Below, piece by piece: positions 6,641 to 13,735 of a DNA stretch of 31,148 nt; within the stretch, counting starts at the first letter, position 1; each line of letters begins with the position of its first letter. This stretch comes from Candidatus Kaiserbacteria bacterium RIFCSPLOWO2_01_FULL_54_13 (GTDB lineage Bacteria > Patescibacteriota > Minisyncoccia > Phycocordibacterales > UBA2100), in the NCBI GenBank assembly GCA_001781685.1, contig MFLZ01000015.1, positions 41,042 to 72,189 on the forward strand. The letters are read 5' to 3'. Made by a program: the position numbers and the translations under genes. Under the pieces are notes generated by a model. That model saw only the letters and a list, made by a program, of their open reading frames with translations, was not told the origin of the DNA and made no database searches.

Positions 6641-7507
6641 ATGGAGTACCTGATTCACATTGCGGTTCTCGCGTGCATATATGGGATACTCGGTATTTCT
6701 CTCAACCTCGTAATGGGAGAAACAGGGCTCATATCGGTGACGCACGCGGCCTTTTACGGACTCGGAGCATATGCAGTCGCATTCCTTCTAGTTGGTTTTG
6801 GCATCAATTTTTTTCTCGCGACACTCGCGGGAATGATTCTCGCATCCGGTGTTGCATTTGCAATCGGCGTTGTTTTTCTGCGGCTCAAAGAGGTGTATTA
6901 CGTGCTCGGAACAGTGGGTTCCAACGTGATACTCTTCAGCGTCCTTTTGAACTGGAACAGTGTGACGCGCGGGCCTTTAGGAATCGGGGGGATTCCGCGG
7001 CCTGAGATTTTCGGCTTCCGATTCTCAGAGAACGAAGCGTTTCTTCTTCTCGTACTTGCCGCAGTAGCTATCACGTATGCGATCTCCGTTTTGATAACGC
7101 GCTCTTCGTTCGGACGCGTGTTGAACGCGATCCGCGAAGACGAGGATGTTGTCTCTGTTTTCGGCTATTCCGTCTATCATTACAAGCTCGTCATCTTTAC
7201 AATCGGTGCAGCGTTTGCAGCGCTCGCGGGAGCATTTCTCGCTTCCTATCTCACGTATATCAGCCCGTTCAGTTTTACGGTTGTGGAGTCCATCTTTATT
7301 CTCTCGATTGTTGTTCTTGGAGGACTTGGCTCTGGGCGGGGGGCGCTCATCGCTGCAGGTATTCTCGTCATTACGCCGGAGGCACTTCGCTTCGTCGGCT
7401 TTACGCCCGATATCGCAGCCCAGATGCGGCAGGTACTCTACGGACTCATTCTTATTCTTCTTATGTTGTATCGGCCGCAGGGACTCTTGGGTAGATTTCG
7501 CATATGA
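6641..7507 (+). CDS. livM: Branched-chain amino-acid-type ABC transporter permease LivM
   Basis: A 288-residue integral membrane protein, partner of LivH. It begins MEYLIHIAVLACIYGILGIS and has NLVMGETGLISVTHAAFYGLG, the family's N-terminal signature (the usual GxxGlxSlGhaafyGiGAY). A coupling helix SFGRVLNAIREDEDVVSVFG contacts the ATPases, and the protein ends in LYRPQGLLGRFRI. At 288 residues it is shorter than enterobacterial LivM (about 425) and similar to the short form common in other bacteria. ATG 6641 is used: the frame is open upstream into livH, but that part reads as a shadow of livH. Its stop overlaps the start of livG by 4 nt (ATGA). Confidence 0.9.
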   Translation: MEYLIHIAVLACIYGILGISLNLVMGETGLISVTHAAFYGLGAYAVAFLLVGFGINFFLATLAGMILASGVAFAIGVVFLRLKEVYYVLGTVGSNVILFSVLLNWNSVTRGPLGIGGIPRPEIFGFRFSENEAFLLLVLAAVAITYAISVLITRSSFGRVLNAIREDEDVVSVFGYSVYHYKLVIFTIGAAFAALAGAFLASYLTYISPFSFTVVESIFILSIVVLGGLGSGRGALIAAGILVITPEALRFVGFTPDIAAQMRQVLYGLILILLMLYRPQGLLGRFRI

Positions 7508-8238
7508 AGACACTACTTTCGACGCGAAGATTAGTAAAGCGGTTCGGCGGGGTGCATGCTGTGGATCATGTTGATCTCTCGCTTGAGGGCGGCAAAATTA
7601 CAGCCTTGATCGGGCCGAACGGTTCGGGGAAAACAACGCTCATCAATGTTGTTACAGGAATGCTCGCTATAGATGGAGGAGATATTGTTATCGATTCCGT
7701 GAGGCTCCAGCGCATACGGCCGTCTGACGTTGCCTCATACGGGATCACGCGCACGTTCCAGAACTTGCGACTCATTCAACAGATGAGCGTCTTGGATAAT
7801 ATTTTGCTTGTTCTTACGGAGCGCAACATCTGGGGTGCGCTTTTCGAGCAGCACACAAAATTTCATCTCGCAACTGCAGAGGAGATACTAAAGAAGGTCG
7901 GATTATGGGAGAAGCGCAACGAGAACGCCGAGAGTCTCTCGTATGGCCAGCGCAAGCTCTTGGAAATCGCACGTGCTGTTTCTATGGAGGCGCGTATTTA
8001 TTTTTTCGACGAGCCATTTGCGGGATTGTTTCCGGAGATGGTAAGGATTGTCTCTGGAATTATACGTGAATTGCGAGCGAGTGGCGCGGCCGTTGTACTC
8101 GTCGAGCACGACATGCTTCTCGTGCGAGAACTTGCGGATTACTGCTACGTCTTGGACAGCGGAAAGGTTATTGCCGAAGGCACTCCAGAACATGTTCTGA
8201 AGCAACAGAATGTCGTTGAAGCGTATTTGGGGAAATAA
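7504..8238 (+). CDS. livG: ABC transporter ATP-binding protein LivG
   Basis: A 244-residue ABC ATPase. Walker A is GPNGSGKTT (37-45), the Q-loop is Gln86 in GITRTFQNLRL, the signature is LSYGQ (145-149), Walker B ends in Asp169-Glu170 (IYFFDEPFAGL) and the switch His is 202 (VEHDM). GITRTFQN and DEPFAGL followed by a C-terminal VVEAYLGK are typical of the LivG branch. It drives transport through LivHM together with LivF. Its start overlaps livM by 4 nt and its stop overlaps the start of livF by 1 nt, so the operon is tightly coupled. Confidence 0.92.
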   Translation: MKTLLSTRRLVKRFGGVHAVDHVDLSLEGGKITALIGPNGSGKTTLINVVTGMLAIDGGDIVIDSVRLQRIRPSDVASYGITRTFQNLRLIQQMSVLDNILLVLTERNIWGALFEQHTKFHLATAEEILKKVGLWEKRNENAESLSYGQRKLLEIARAVSMEARIYFFDEPFAGLFPEMVRIVSGIIRELRASGAAVVLVEHDMLLVRELADYCYVLDSGKVIAEGTPEHVLKQQNVVEAYLGK

Positions 8239-8963
8239 TGAGAATTATGAAAGAAATCTTGCTTACTCTCCGAAACGCATCGGTGCACTATGGTGGCGTG
8301 AAAGCTCTCGACAGTGTGACGATTACGGTTGATGAGGGAGAAATCATCGCCCTCATGGGTCCCAATGGCGCGGGGAAATCGACCGCACTCAAGGCTATTT
8401 TTGGTCTTGCGCCGCTTACGCACGGCAGTGTGCTATGGCACGATGAGGAAATTGTACCCGTCTCGCACGAAATGGCCGCGAGCGGCATCGCGTACGTGCC
8501 GCAGGGAAGGCAGGTGTTTAAAAGTTTGAGTGTGTATGAAAATCTCGAGCTCGGCGGCTATTCGCTCCCGAATCGCAAGGACATTAAAAACAATATCGAT
8601 GCCGTCTTGCATCTCTTTCCGGCACTTAAGGAGAAACTCTCAACGAAAGCGGGGCTGCTCTCCGGCGGGCAGCAGCAGATGCTCACCATCGGGCGCGGGC
8701 TTGTAGCCGACCCGCGCGTGCTCTTGCTCGACGAACCATCGCTCGGGCTTGCACCGAAAGTCGTAAAAGAAGTTTTTGAGAAGATTCGAGAGATAAATAA
8801 GATGCGCAATATTGCCATCATCGTTGTAGAGCACAGCATCAAATCGATTTTAGGCATCGCACACCGGACGTACGTTCTAGCAAACGGCAGGATTGCCGCA
8901 GAGGGAAAGGGCGAGTCTATCGAGCAAAGCAAAATCTTAGAGAAGATCTTTTTTGCTTTCTGA
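8238..8963 (+). CDS. livF: ABC transporter ATP-binding protein LivF
   Basis: A 241-residue ABC ATPase. Walker A is GPNGAGKST (41-49), the Q-loop is in YVPQGRQVF (Gln89), the signature is LLSGGQQQM (140-148), Walker B is LLLDEPSLGLAP (Glu166) and the switch His is 199 (VEHS). YVPQGRQVF and LDEPSLGLAP identify the LivF branch. ATG 8238 (TAATG overlap with livG) is used; an ATG at 8247 is an alternative. It completes the transporter operon, and no terminator is seen after it. The C-terminus (ILEKIFFAF) differs from the usual YLG ending. Confidence 0.92.
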   Translation: MRIMKEILLTLRNASVHYGGVKALDSVTITVDEGEIIALMGPNGAGKSTALKAIFGLAPLTHGSVLWHDEEIVPVSHEMAASGIAYVPQGRQVFKSLSVYENLELGGYSLPNRKDIKNNIDAVLHLFPALKEKLSTKAGLLSGGQQQMLTIGRGLVADPRVLLLDEPSLGLAPKVVKEVFEKIREINKMRNIAIIVVEHSIKSILGIAHRTYVLANGRIAAEGKGESIEQSKILEKIFFAF

Positions 8964-8995
8964 GTCTCGGAGATCGGGCTGTTTTGCAGCAAATG

Positions 8996-9004
8996 TGCTA
9001 CATT
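8996..9004 (+). promoter_or_regulatory. Possible extended -10 box for glmS
   Basis: TGC-TACATT lies 12 nt before the glmS ATG at 9017, predicting a leader of about 5-6 nt. TACATT matches four or five consensus positions and no clear -35 box is visible. Weaker than the other leaderless sites. Confidence 0.35.
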
Positions 9005-9016
9005 GTGCCTCTATAT

Positions 9017-10870
9017 ATGTGCGGGATTTTTGCGTATACGGGGAGGAATGGCAAGGATGCGGCGAAGGTCCTCCTTGATGGGCTCGTATCGCTCGAGTAC
9101 CGAGGCTACGACTCCGCGGGGATCTTTACGCCGGAGAGTGGCGCTGTCAAAACTCCCGGCGCGGTTCTCGAATTGAAAAAGAAAGTCCCGAAAGGTTTTA
9201 AGGGAAAAAGCGGAATTGCGCATTTGCGCTGGGCGACGCATGGCGAGCCCACAGAAATAAACGCGCATCCGCACTCGGACTGCGAGGGAGAGGTGTGGGT
9301 TGCGCACAACGGCATCATTGAGAATTTCAAAGAGCTCAAGAAGAAACTCTCAGCAAAGGGACACACGTTTGTTTCCGAATCCGACACGGAAGTTCTCGCG
9401 CATTTGATTGAAGAGCATCTGACCATTCTTCGCCGAGGCTCCGGTGTGGCGAAGAAAGATGTTTTCGAGAGGGCAGTGCTTGCCGCCTTGAATGAAGTGC
9501 GCGGCACATACGGAGTCGCCATTCAGTACAAGGGAGAGCCGGAAAAGCTCATCGCAGGGCGGATGGGCTCGCCCATCGTCTTGGGCCTCGGGAAAAAAGA
9601 GCACTTTATCGCCTCTGATCCTTCTCCGATCCTGAAGCACACGAAGAAGGTCGTGTTTCTCAATGACGGCGATGTTGCAGTTCTTACGCCGAAGTCGCAC
9701 ACGATATACAAACTCTCTAGCGAGCTCGTGAATCGCGAGCCGGAGGAGTTGGACTGGAACGCGGAGGAAGCGCAGAAGGGCGGATACGAGCATTTCATGT
9801 TGAAAGAAGTCATGGAAGCGCCGGAGGTGATCGAGAATACGCTCCGCGGCCGAGTAATTGCCGAAAAAGGTCTCGCGAAGCTCGGCGGACTCGAGTCGGT
9901 GGCGAAGGAGCTCGAGAAAATCGAGCGTATCATCATCGTCGCGTGCGGCACCGCCTACTACGCGGGATTGGTGGGGGAGTACATGCTCGAGGAATTTGCG
10001 GGGATTCCCGTCGAGGTGGAGCTTGGAAGTGAATTCCGCTATCGGAGCCCAGTCTTGAATCAGAGAACGGCTGTTCTCGCAATCTCGCAGTCGGGGGAAA
10101 CCGCCGATACGCTTGCAGCTGTGCGCGAAGGGAAGAAAAAGGGAGCGCTCACGCTCGGCATCGTGAATGCCGTGGGCTCGACAATCGCACGCGAGACGGA
10201 CGCGGGCGTGTACAACCACGCGGGGCCGGAGATCAGCGTCGTTTCGACGAAAGCACTTCTCTCGCAACTTACAGCACTTGCACTACTTACGATGTTTCTT
10301 GGGCGGCAGCGTAAGATGTCCGCGAAGATCGGGAAGGATATAGCGAGAGAGCTGCGGAATCTCCCCGAAAAACTTGAGAAGATTCTCGCGTGGCGCGCAG
10401 AGGTCGAGAAGCTTGCCAAGAAATACGCGGGAACGCGGGATTTCATGTTTATTGGTCGTAAGTACAACTATCCGATCGCCTTTGAAGGGGCGCTCAAATT
10501 GAAGGAATGTTCGTACGTGCACGCGGAAGGTTGCGGCGCGGGCGAGCTCAAGCACGGGCATTTGGCAATGATTTTCGAGGATTTTCCGACGGTCGCGCTT
10601 GTGACCAAAGACAGCGTATATGAAAAGGTTTTTTCAAACATTCAGCAGGTCAAAGCGCGCAAGGGCCCCGTCATCGCTGTCGCGACAGAAGGGGACGAGG
10701 AAATTGCGAAACTTGCCGATGATGTATTCTACGTCCCCAAAACTCTCGAAATGCTCTCGCCGATTTTGAACGTGGTTCCGCTTCAACTCTTCGCCTACTA
10801 CTTCGCACGCGACAAGGGACTCAACGTCGACCGCCCCCGCAACCTCGCGAAGTCGGTTACAGTCGAGTAA
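9017..10870 (+). CDS. glmS: Glutamine-fructose-6-phosphate aminotransferase (isomerizing)
   Basis: A 617-residue GlmS, close to the usual length of about 609. The start is fixed by the catalytic N-terminal Cys: Met-Cys-Gly-Ile-Phe at 9017 (the frame is open back to 8984, but Cys must be residue 2 of the mature enzyme). The glutaminase domain shows LEYRGYDSAG, HLRWATHGEPTEINAHPH and HNGIIENF. Two SIS sugar-isomerase domains follow, with ACGTAYYAGL, AISQSGETADT and a C-terminus NVDRPRNLAKSVTVE that matches the family ending. It makes glucosamine-6-phosphate, the first precursor of UDP-GlcNAc for peptidoglycan and surface glycans. It is convergent with metK with only 4 nt between the stops and no terminator. 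Confidence 0.97.
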   Translation: MCGIFAYTGRNGKDAAKVLLDGLVSLEYRGYDSAGIFTPESGAVKTPGAVLELKKKVPKGFKGKSGIAHLRWATHGEPTEINAHPHSDCEGEVWVAHNGIIENFKELKKKLSAKGHTFVSESDTEVLAHLIEEHLTILRRGSGVAKKDVFERAVLAALNEVRGTYGVAIQYKGEPEKLIAGRMGSPIVLGLGKKEHFIASDPSPILKHTKKVVFLNDGDVAVLTPKSHTIYKLSSELVNREPEELDWNAEEAQKGGYEHFMLKEVMEAPEVIENTLRGRVIAEKGLAKLGGLESVAKELEKIERIIIVACGTAYYAGLVGEYMLEEFAGIPVEVELGSEFRYRSPVLNQRTAVLAISQSGETADTLAAVREGKKKGALTLGIVNAVGSTIARETDAGVYNHAGPEISVVSTKALLSQLTALALLTMFLGRQRKMSAKIGKDIARELRNLPEKLEKILAWRAEVEKLAKKYAGTRDFMFIGRKYNYPIAFEGALKLKECSYVHAEGCGAGELKHGHLAMIFEDFPTVALVTKDSVYEKVFSNIQQVKARKGPVIAVATEGDEEIAKLADDVFYVPKTLEMLSPILNVVPLQLFAYYFARDKGLNVDRPRNLAKSVTVE

Positions 10871-10874
10871 GTCG

Positions 10875-11927
10875 CTAGATTTTTATAATTTCTTCCCAAG
10901 GCCTTCCGTCAACGCCGAAGTGGCCGTAGGCCGCGGTGTCTTGGTAAATAGGGCGGCGCAGGTCGAGTCGCTCTATGATGGCGCGCGGGCGGAAGTCGAA
11001 GTGTTTCGTGACGACGCTGGTCAGGTTCTTTCCTTTCTCATTGAATGCTTCCACCATCACAGGCTCCGCTCTCCCGATCGCGTAGGCTACCGTGACGAGG
11101 CACTTCTTGCCGTAGCCATTCTTGACGAGATTCTTTGCGACAAAGCGGCACATGTATGCGGCGGAGCGGTCTACCTTTGTCGGGTCTTTTCCGGAGAAGC
11201 AGCCGCCGCCGTGTGGGATGAGGCCGCCATAGGTGTCTACCATTATTTTGCGACCGGTGAGGCCAGCGTCCGCCGTGAATCCCCCGATCTCGAATTTGCC
11301 AGTCGGGTTCACGAGTATCTCGACTCCTCTCACGGAACCAAGCACCGGCTTGAAAAGATGTTTGATGAGTGCCTCACGGATATCTTCCTGAGAGACGTTT
11401 TTCGCGTGTTGAGTAGAGGCGAGCGCGGTGATCACCCTCCCTTTGCCTATCGTCACCTGTGTTTTTCCGTCAGGACGCAACCACGTGAGTTTCTTGTCAC
11501 GACGGAGTTTCTCGAGCCGACGAGCGAGCGCGTGCGCAAGCACAACTCCGCGCGGAAGCATTTCTTTAGTCTCGTCCGTTGCGTACCCATACATGATGCC
11601 TTGGTCGCCGGCGCCTTCTTTGTCTACTCCCATCGCGATGTCGGGAGATTGCTGCGCCACACGCACGATGATATTTAGCTTTTCGGTGTAGCCGATCTTG
11701 CGATACACGCGCTCGGCTATTTTTTTATAGCTGATGCGGGCTCTCGTCGTCACTTCGCCGCCGATCATAAGTGTTCCGTGCGACCCGAATGTTTCGACTG
11801 CGACGCGGCTCTTTGGGTCCTGTGCAAGACAAGCATCCAAAATCGCGTCCGAGATCTGGTCGCACACTTTGTCGGGATGACCCGACGTTACGCTCTCTGT
11901 CGTATAACGGTCCAGCAAGTGGAACAT
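10875..11927 (-). CDS. metK: S-adenosylmethionine synthase
   Basis: A 350-residue MetK, a little shorter than the usual 380-400, mainly through a shortened C-terminus (ends GHFGVDGRPWEEIIKI). Hallmarks are TSGHPDKVCDQISDA near the start, GAGDQGIMYGYA (106-117) for ATP/methionine binding, and the P-loop-like GGGCFSGKDPTKVDRSAAY, where Cys replaces the usual Ala. It makes SAM from methionine and ATP. The frame is open to a TTG at 11948, but ATG 11927 is chosen because the family starts at FTSESV-type sequence right after it. Expression is probably shut off by SAM through the riboswitch and terminator in its 200-nt leader. The 30 nt before the ATG is low-complexity and has no Shine-Dalgarno site. 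Confidence 0.96.
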   Translation of the reverse strand: MFHLLDRYTTESVTSGHPDKVCDQISDAILDACLAQDPKSRVAVETFGSHGTLMIGGEVTTRARISYKKIAERVYRKIGYTEKLNIIVRVAQQSPDIAMGVDKEGAGDQGIMYGYATDETKEMLPRGVVLAHALARRLEKLRRDKKLTWLRPDGKTQVTIGKGRVITALASTQHAKNVSQEDIREALIKHLFKPVLGSVRGVEILVNPTGKFEIGGFTADAGLTGRKIMVDTYGGLIPHGGGCFSGKDPTKVDRSAAYMCRFVAKNLVKNGYGKKCLVTVAYAIGRAEPVMVEAFNEKGKNLTSVVTKHFDFRPRAIIERLDLRRPIYQDTAAYGHFGVDGRPWEEIIKI

Positions 11928-11980
11928 GAGGAGTAAGTCAAAAGTCAAAAATCAAAAGGCAAAATGATCTTGACGCTCAT

Positions 11981-12009
11981 AAAACCGAATATCTCCCTTT
12001 GGGGAGATA
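11981..12009 (-). terminator. Expression-platform terminator of the metK riboswitch
   Basis: Read on the minus strand, TATCTCCC (12009-12002), loop CAAA and GGGAGATA (11997-11990) form a perfect 8-bp stem, followed by TTCGG and TTTTAT. The 5' arm start TATCT (12009-12005) can instead pair with AGATA (12027-12023), part of riboswitch stem P1, giving an antiterminator. This is the standard SAM-off layout. Confidence 0.8.
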
Positions 12010-12021
12010 GCATTCGACGAA

Positions 12022-12113
12022 GTATCTGCCCCTCTCGGGTCTGAAAGCACTTTACCTTCTCGGCAAGTTGCTGGCGGGTCGTCGATTCAGGTATCTCGCC
12101 GCACTCTTGATAC
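12022..12113 (-). promoter_or_regulatory. SAM-I-type (S-box) riboswitch upstream of metK
   Basis: On the minus strand: P1 is GTATC (12113-12109) with GATAC (12026-12022). ATCAAGAG follows, as in S-box RNAs. P2 pairs GCGG (12102-12099) with CCGC (12077-12074) and holds a kink-turn-like CGAGA...GACGA. The conserved AGCAAC (12072-12067) comes next. P3 pairs ACTT with AAGT around a GAGA loop. GTGC (12050-12047) and TCAG (12044-12041) follow, the latter able to form the pseudoknot with CTGA (12090-12087) in the P2 loop. P4 is CCC-GAGA-GGG. Order, motifs and pseudoknot all fit SAM-I, and the gene controlled is metK. Confidence 0.82.
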
Positions 12114-12132
12114 GATATTCAGTTGTGTCTGC

Positions 12133-12141
12133 ATCATAGCA
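12133..12141 (-). promoter_or_regulatory. Extended -10 promoter of the metK leader
   Basis: On the minus strand TGC-TATGAT (12141-12133) is an extended -10 box. It predicts a start near 12126, about 13 nt before riboswitch stem P1. A weak TTGCAT lies 16 nt upstream. Confidence 0.6.
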
Positions 12142-12215
12142 AGGCAAGAATAGGATGCAAATCGTTCGTTGCGAATACCTCAATGAAGGTATACAGTGAG
12201 CCATCCTTTGTATGA

Positions 12216-12285
12216 ATCCCGTTAGAAATCACGTCCGCGCTAACGCGCCCGAAGACCCTTCGGGTCAGGCTATTTCTAACGGGAT
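12216..12285. repeat. Palindromic repeat element overlapping the yvcK start
   Basis: ATCCCGTTAGAAAT (12216-12229) and ATTTCTAACGGGAT (12272-12285) form a perfect 14-bp inverted repeat 42 nt apart. Inside is a second hairpin, CCCGAAG-acc-CTTCGGG. The element at 24167-24230 has near-identical outer arms (CCCGTTAGAGAA and its complement), so this is a dispersed family. The right arm contains the first two bases of the yvcK ATG. Confidence 0.8.
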
Positions 12286-13231
12286 GAAAAAGGTCGTCAC
12301 GATCGGCGGAGGGACGGGAAGCTATGTGGTCTTGCGTGGGCTGAAAGAGTTTCCGCTCGATATTACCGCTGTCGTTTCGATGTTCGATTCCGGCGGCTCT
12401 TCGGGTGTTCTCCGAGACGAGTTTGGCGTGCTTCCGCCGGGCGACGTGCGCCGCTGTCTCGTCGCGCTCTCGGATGGGAAGCGCGCCGAGATCTTGCGTG
12501 AGCTTTTCAATTTCCGCTTTGAGAACGGCGGCACTCTGAAGGGGCACAGCTTCGGAAATCTATTACTCGTCGCACTATCTTCTATCTACAAGGGTGAAAT
12601 CGAAGGCATACGCAAGGCGTCCGAGCTTCTGGACATCAAGGGGACAGTACTTCCGGTGTCGCTCGACAAAGCAGAACTGCACGCGGTTCTTGAAGACGGG
12701 ACGGAAATAGTTGGCGAAACGAATATCGATATTCCCAAGCACGATGGAGCGGTGCGAATACAGAAAGTATTCTTGAATCCTCCCGCGTCGCTCTTTGAGG
12801 AAACTGGTCGGGCTGTAAAAGACGCAGATCTCGTCGTGATCGGGCCGGGCGATCCATACACCTCGATAATCCCCAATCTCCTCGTCGAAGGTATGCAGGA
12901 AGCTTTGCGCGAGAGCAAGGGAAAGAAAATCGCAATAACGAATCTCATGAGCAAGTGGGGCGAGACACATGGCTTTGCCGCCTCGGATATGGTGCGCGAG
13001 CTACTTTCGTACAGCGGCATCCCTAAATTCGACTACATCATCTGCAATACAGGCGAGATGGACCCGGAGCTTGTTGCAGTTTACGCGAAAGAAAATAAGC
13101 ATCCGATCCATCTCGACGACAAACTCAAAGAATACGCATCGGAAGTGATCACTGGCAATTTCTTTTCAGAAGCCGATATCGCGCGCCACGACTCTGAGAA
13201 GATTGCGGGTGTCATAGCGAAGCTCTCGTAG
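12284..13231 (+). CDS. yvcK: YvcK/CofD-family protein (gluconeogenesis factor-like)
   Basis: A 315-residue protein. It begins MKKVVTIGGGTGSYVVLRGL, the family's nucleotide-binding Gly-rich loop, with SMFDSGGSSGVLRDEFGVLPPGDVRRCLVALS, VVIGPGDPYTSIIPNL and TNLMSKWGET further on, all typical of YvcK. In Bacillus, YvcK binds UDP-sugars and adjusts carbon flow between gluconeogenesis and peptidoglycan synthesis; the catalytic relative CofD transfers phospholactate in F420 synthesis, but no F420 genes are seen here. The frame is open back to ATG 12212, but those 24 codons are the palindromic repeat, so ATG 12284 is preferred. If transcription starts upstream of the repeat, the hairpin would hide the start codon. 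Cytoplasmic. Confidence 0.9.
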   Translation: MKKVVTIGGGTGSYVVLRGLKEFPLDITAVVSMFDSGGSSGVLRDEFGVLPPGDVRRCLVALSDGKRAEILRELFNFRFENGGTLKGHSFGNLLLVALSSIYKGEIEGIRKASELLDIKGTVLPVSLDKAELHAVLEDGTEIVGETNIDIPKHDGAVRIQKVFLNPPASLFEETGRAVKDADLVVIGPGDPYTSIIPNLLVEGMQEALRESKGKKIAITNLMSKWGETHGFAASDMVRELLSYSGIPKFDYIICNTGEMDPELVAVYAKENKHPIHLDDKLKEYASEVITGNFFSEADIARHDSEKIAGVIAKLS

Positions 13232-13257
13232 GAGGCAAGTGACCGATTTGTCGCACG

Positions 13258-13266
13258 TGCTATAGT
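13258..13266 (+). promoter_or_regulatory. Extended -10 box of a leaderless promoter (Gmad2 gene)
   Basis: TGC-TATAGT with 7 nt to the ATG at 13274. No Shine-Dalgarno site, same layout as at 1346. Confidence 0.6.
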
Positions 13267-13273
13267 AGTGCAT

Positions 13274-13735
13274 ATGAATGGGCGCTTGGGATGGTCAATC
13301 GTAGTTGTTCTTGCGGTAATTATCGTTGCTTTGGCGGTATTTCTTTTTGCGGGCCCCACGTCTGCTCCGAGTTCGGACAATACATTCGTGTCGCCCTTTC
13401 CCTCGCAGCCATTCGAGTCCGAAAATGTGAACGTGACCTCGCCCTTGCCGAATGCGATGGTCGCGAAGAAGTTTACAGTTGTTGGTGAAGCGCGCGGCTT
13501 GTGGTATTTCGAAGCGTCGTTTCCTGTGCAGGTACGAGATCCGCAAAACAACCTTGTCGGGCAAGGGATCGCGCAGGCGGGGGATGAATGGATGACCACT
13601 GAATTCGTTCCGTTCACAGCTCCTGTCACGGTCACTGGTTACTCTGGTCCTGCGGATCTTGTGTTGCTGAAAGACAATCCCTCTGGTTTGCCCGAGCACG
13701 ACGACGCCGTGCTCTTCCCGATCGTAGTGCAATGA
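13274..13735 (+). CDS. Membrane-anchored Gmad2-domain protein
   Basis: A 153-residue protein with one N-terminal membrane helix (about residues 8-26) and an extracytoplasmic Ig-like Gmad2 domain (about 50-150). The domain is recognisable from GEARGLWYFEASFPVQVRD, the GDEWMTTEFVPFTAPV run and the ending LLKDNPSGLPEHDDAVLFPI. Gmad2 domains occur in germination and cell-surface proteins; their ligand is not established. ATG 13274 is preferred over 13268 because the -10 box lies 7 nt before it. Its stop overlaps the nth start by 4 nt (ATGA), so the two are co-translated although their roles seem unrelated. Confidence 0.8.
   Translation: MNGRLGWSIVVVLAVIIVALAVFLFAGPTSAPSSDNTFVSPFPSQPFESENVNVTSPLPNAMVAKKFTVVGEARGLWYFEASFPVQVRDPQNNLVGQGIAQAGDEWMTTEFVPFTAPVTVTGYSGPADLVLLKDNPSGLPEHDDAVLFPIVVQ

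Noticed and set aside
10920..11678. 252-codon open frame on the plus strand inside metK
   Set aside because: It is the antisense of an unambiguous metK; high GC at third positions keeps the frame open.
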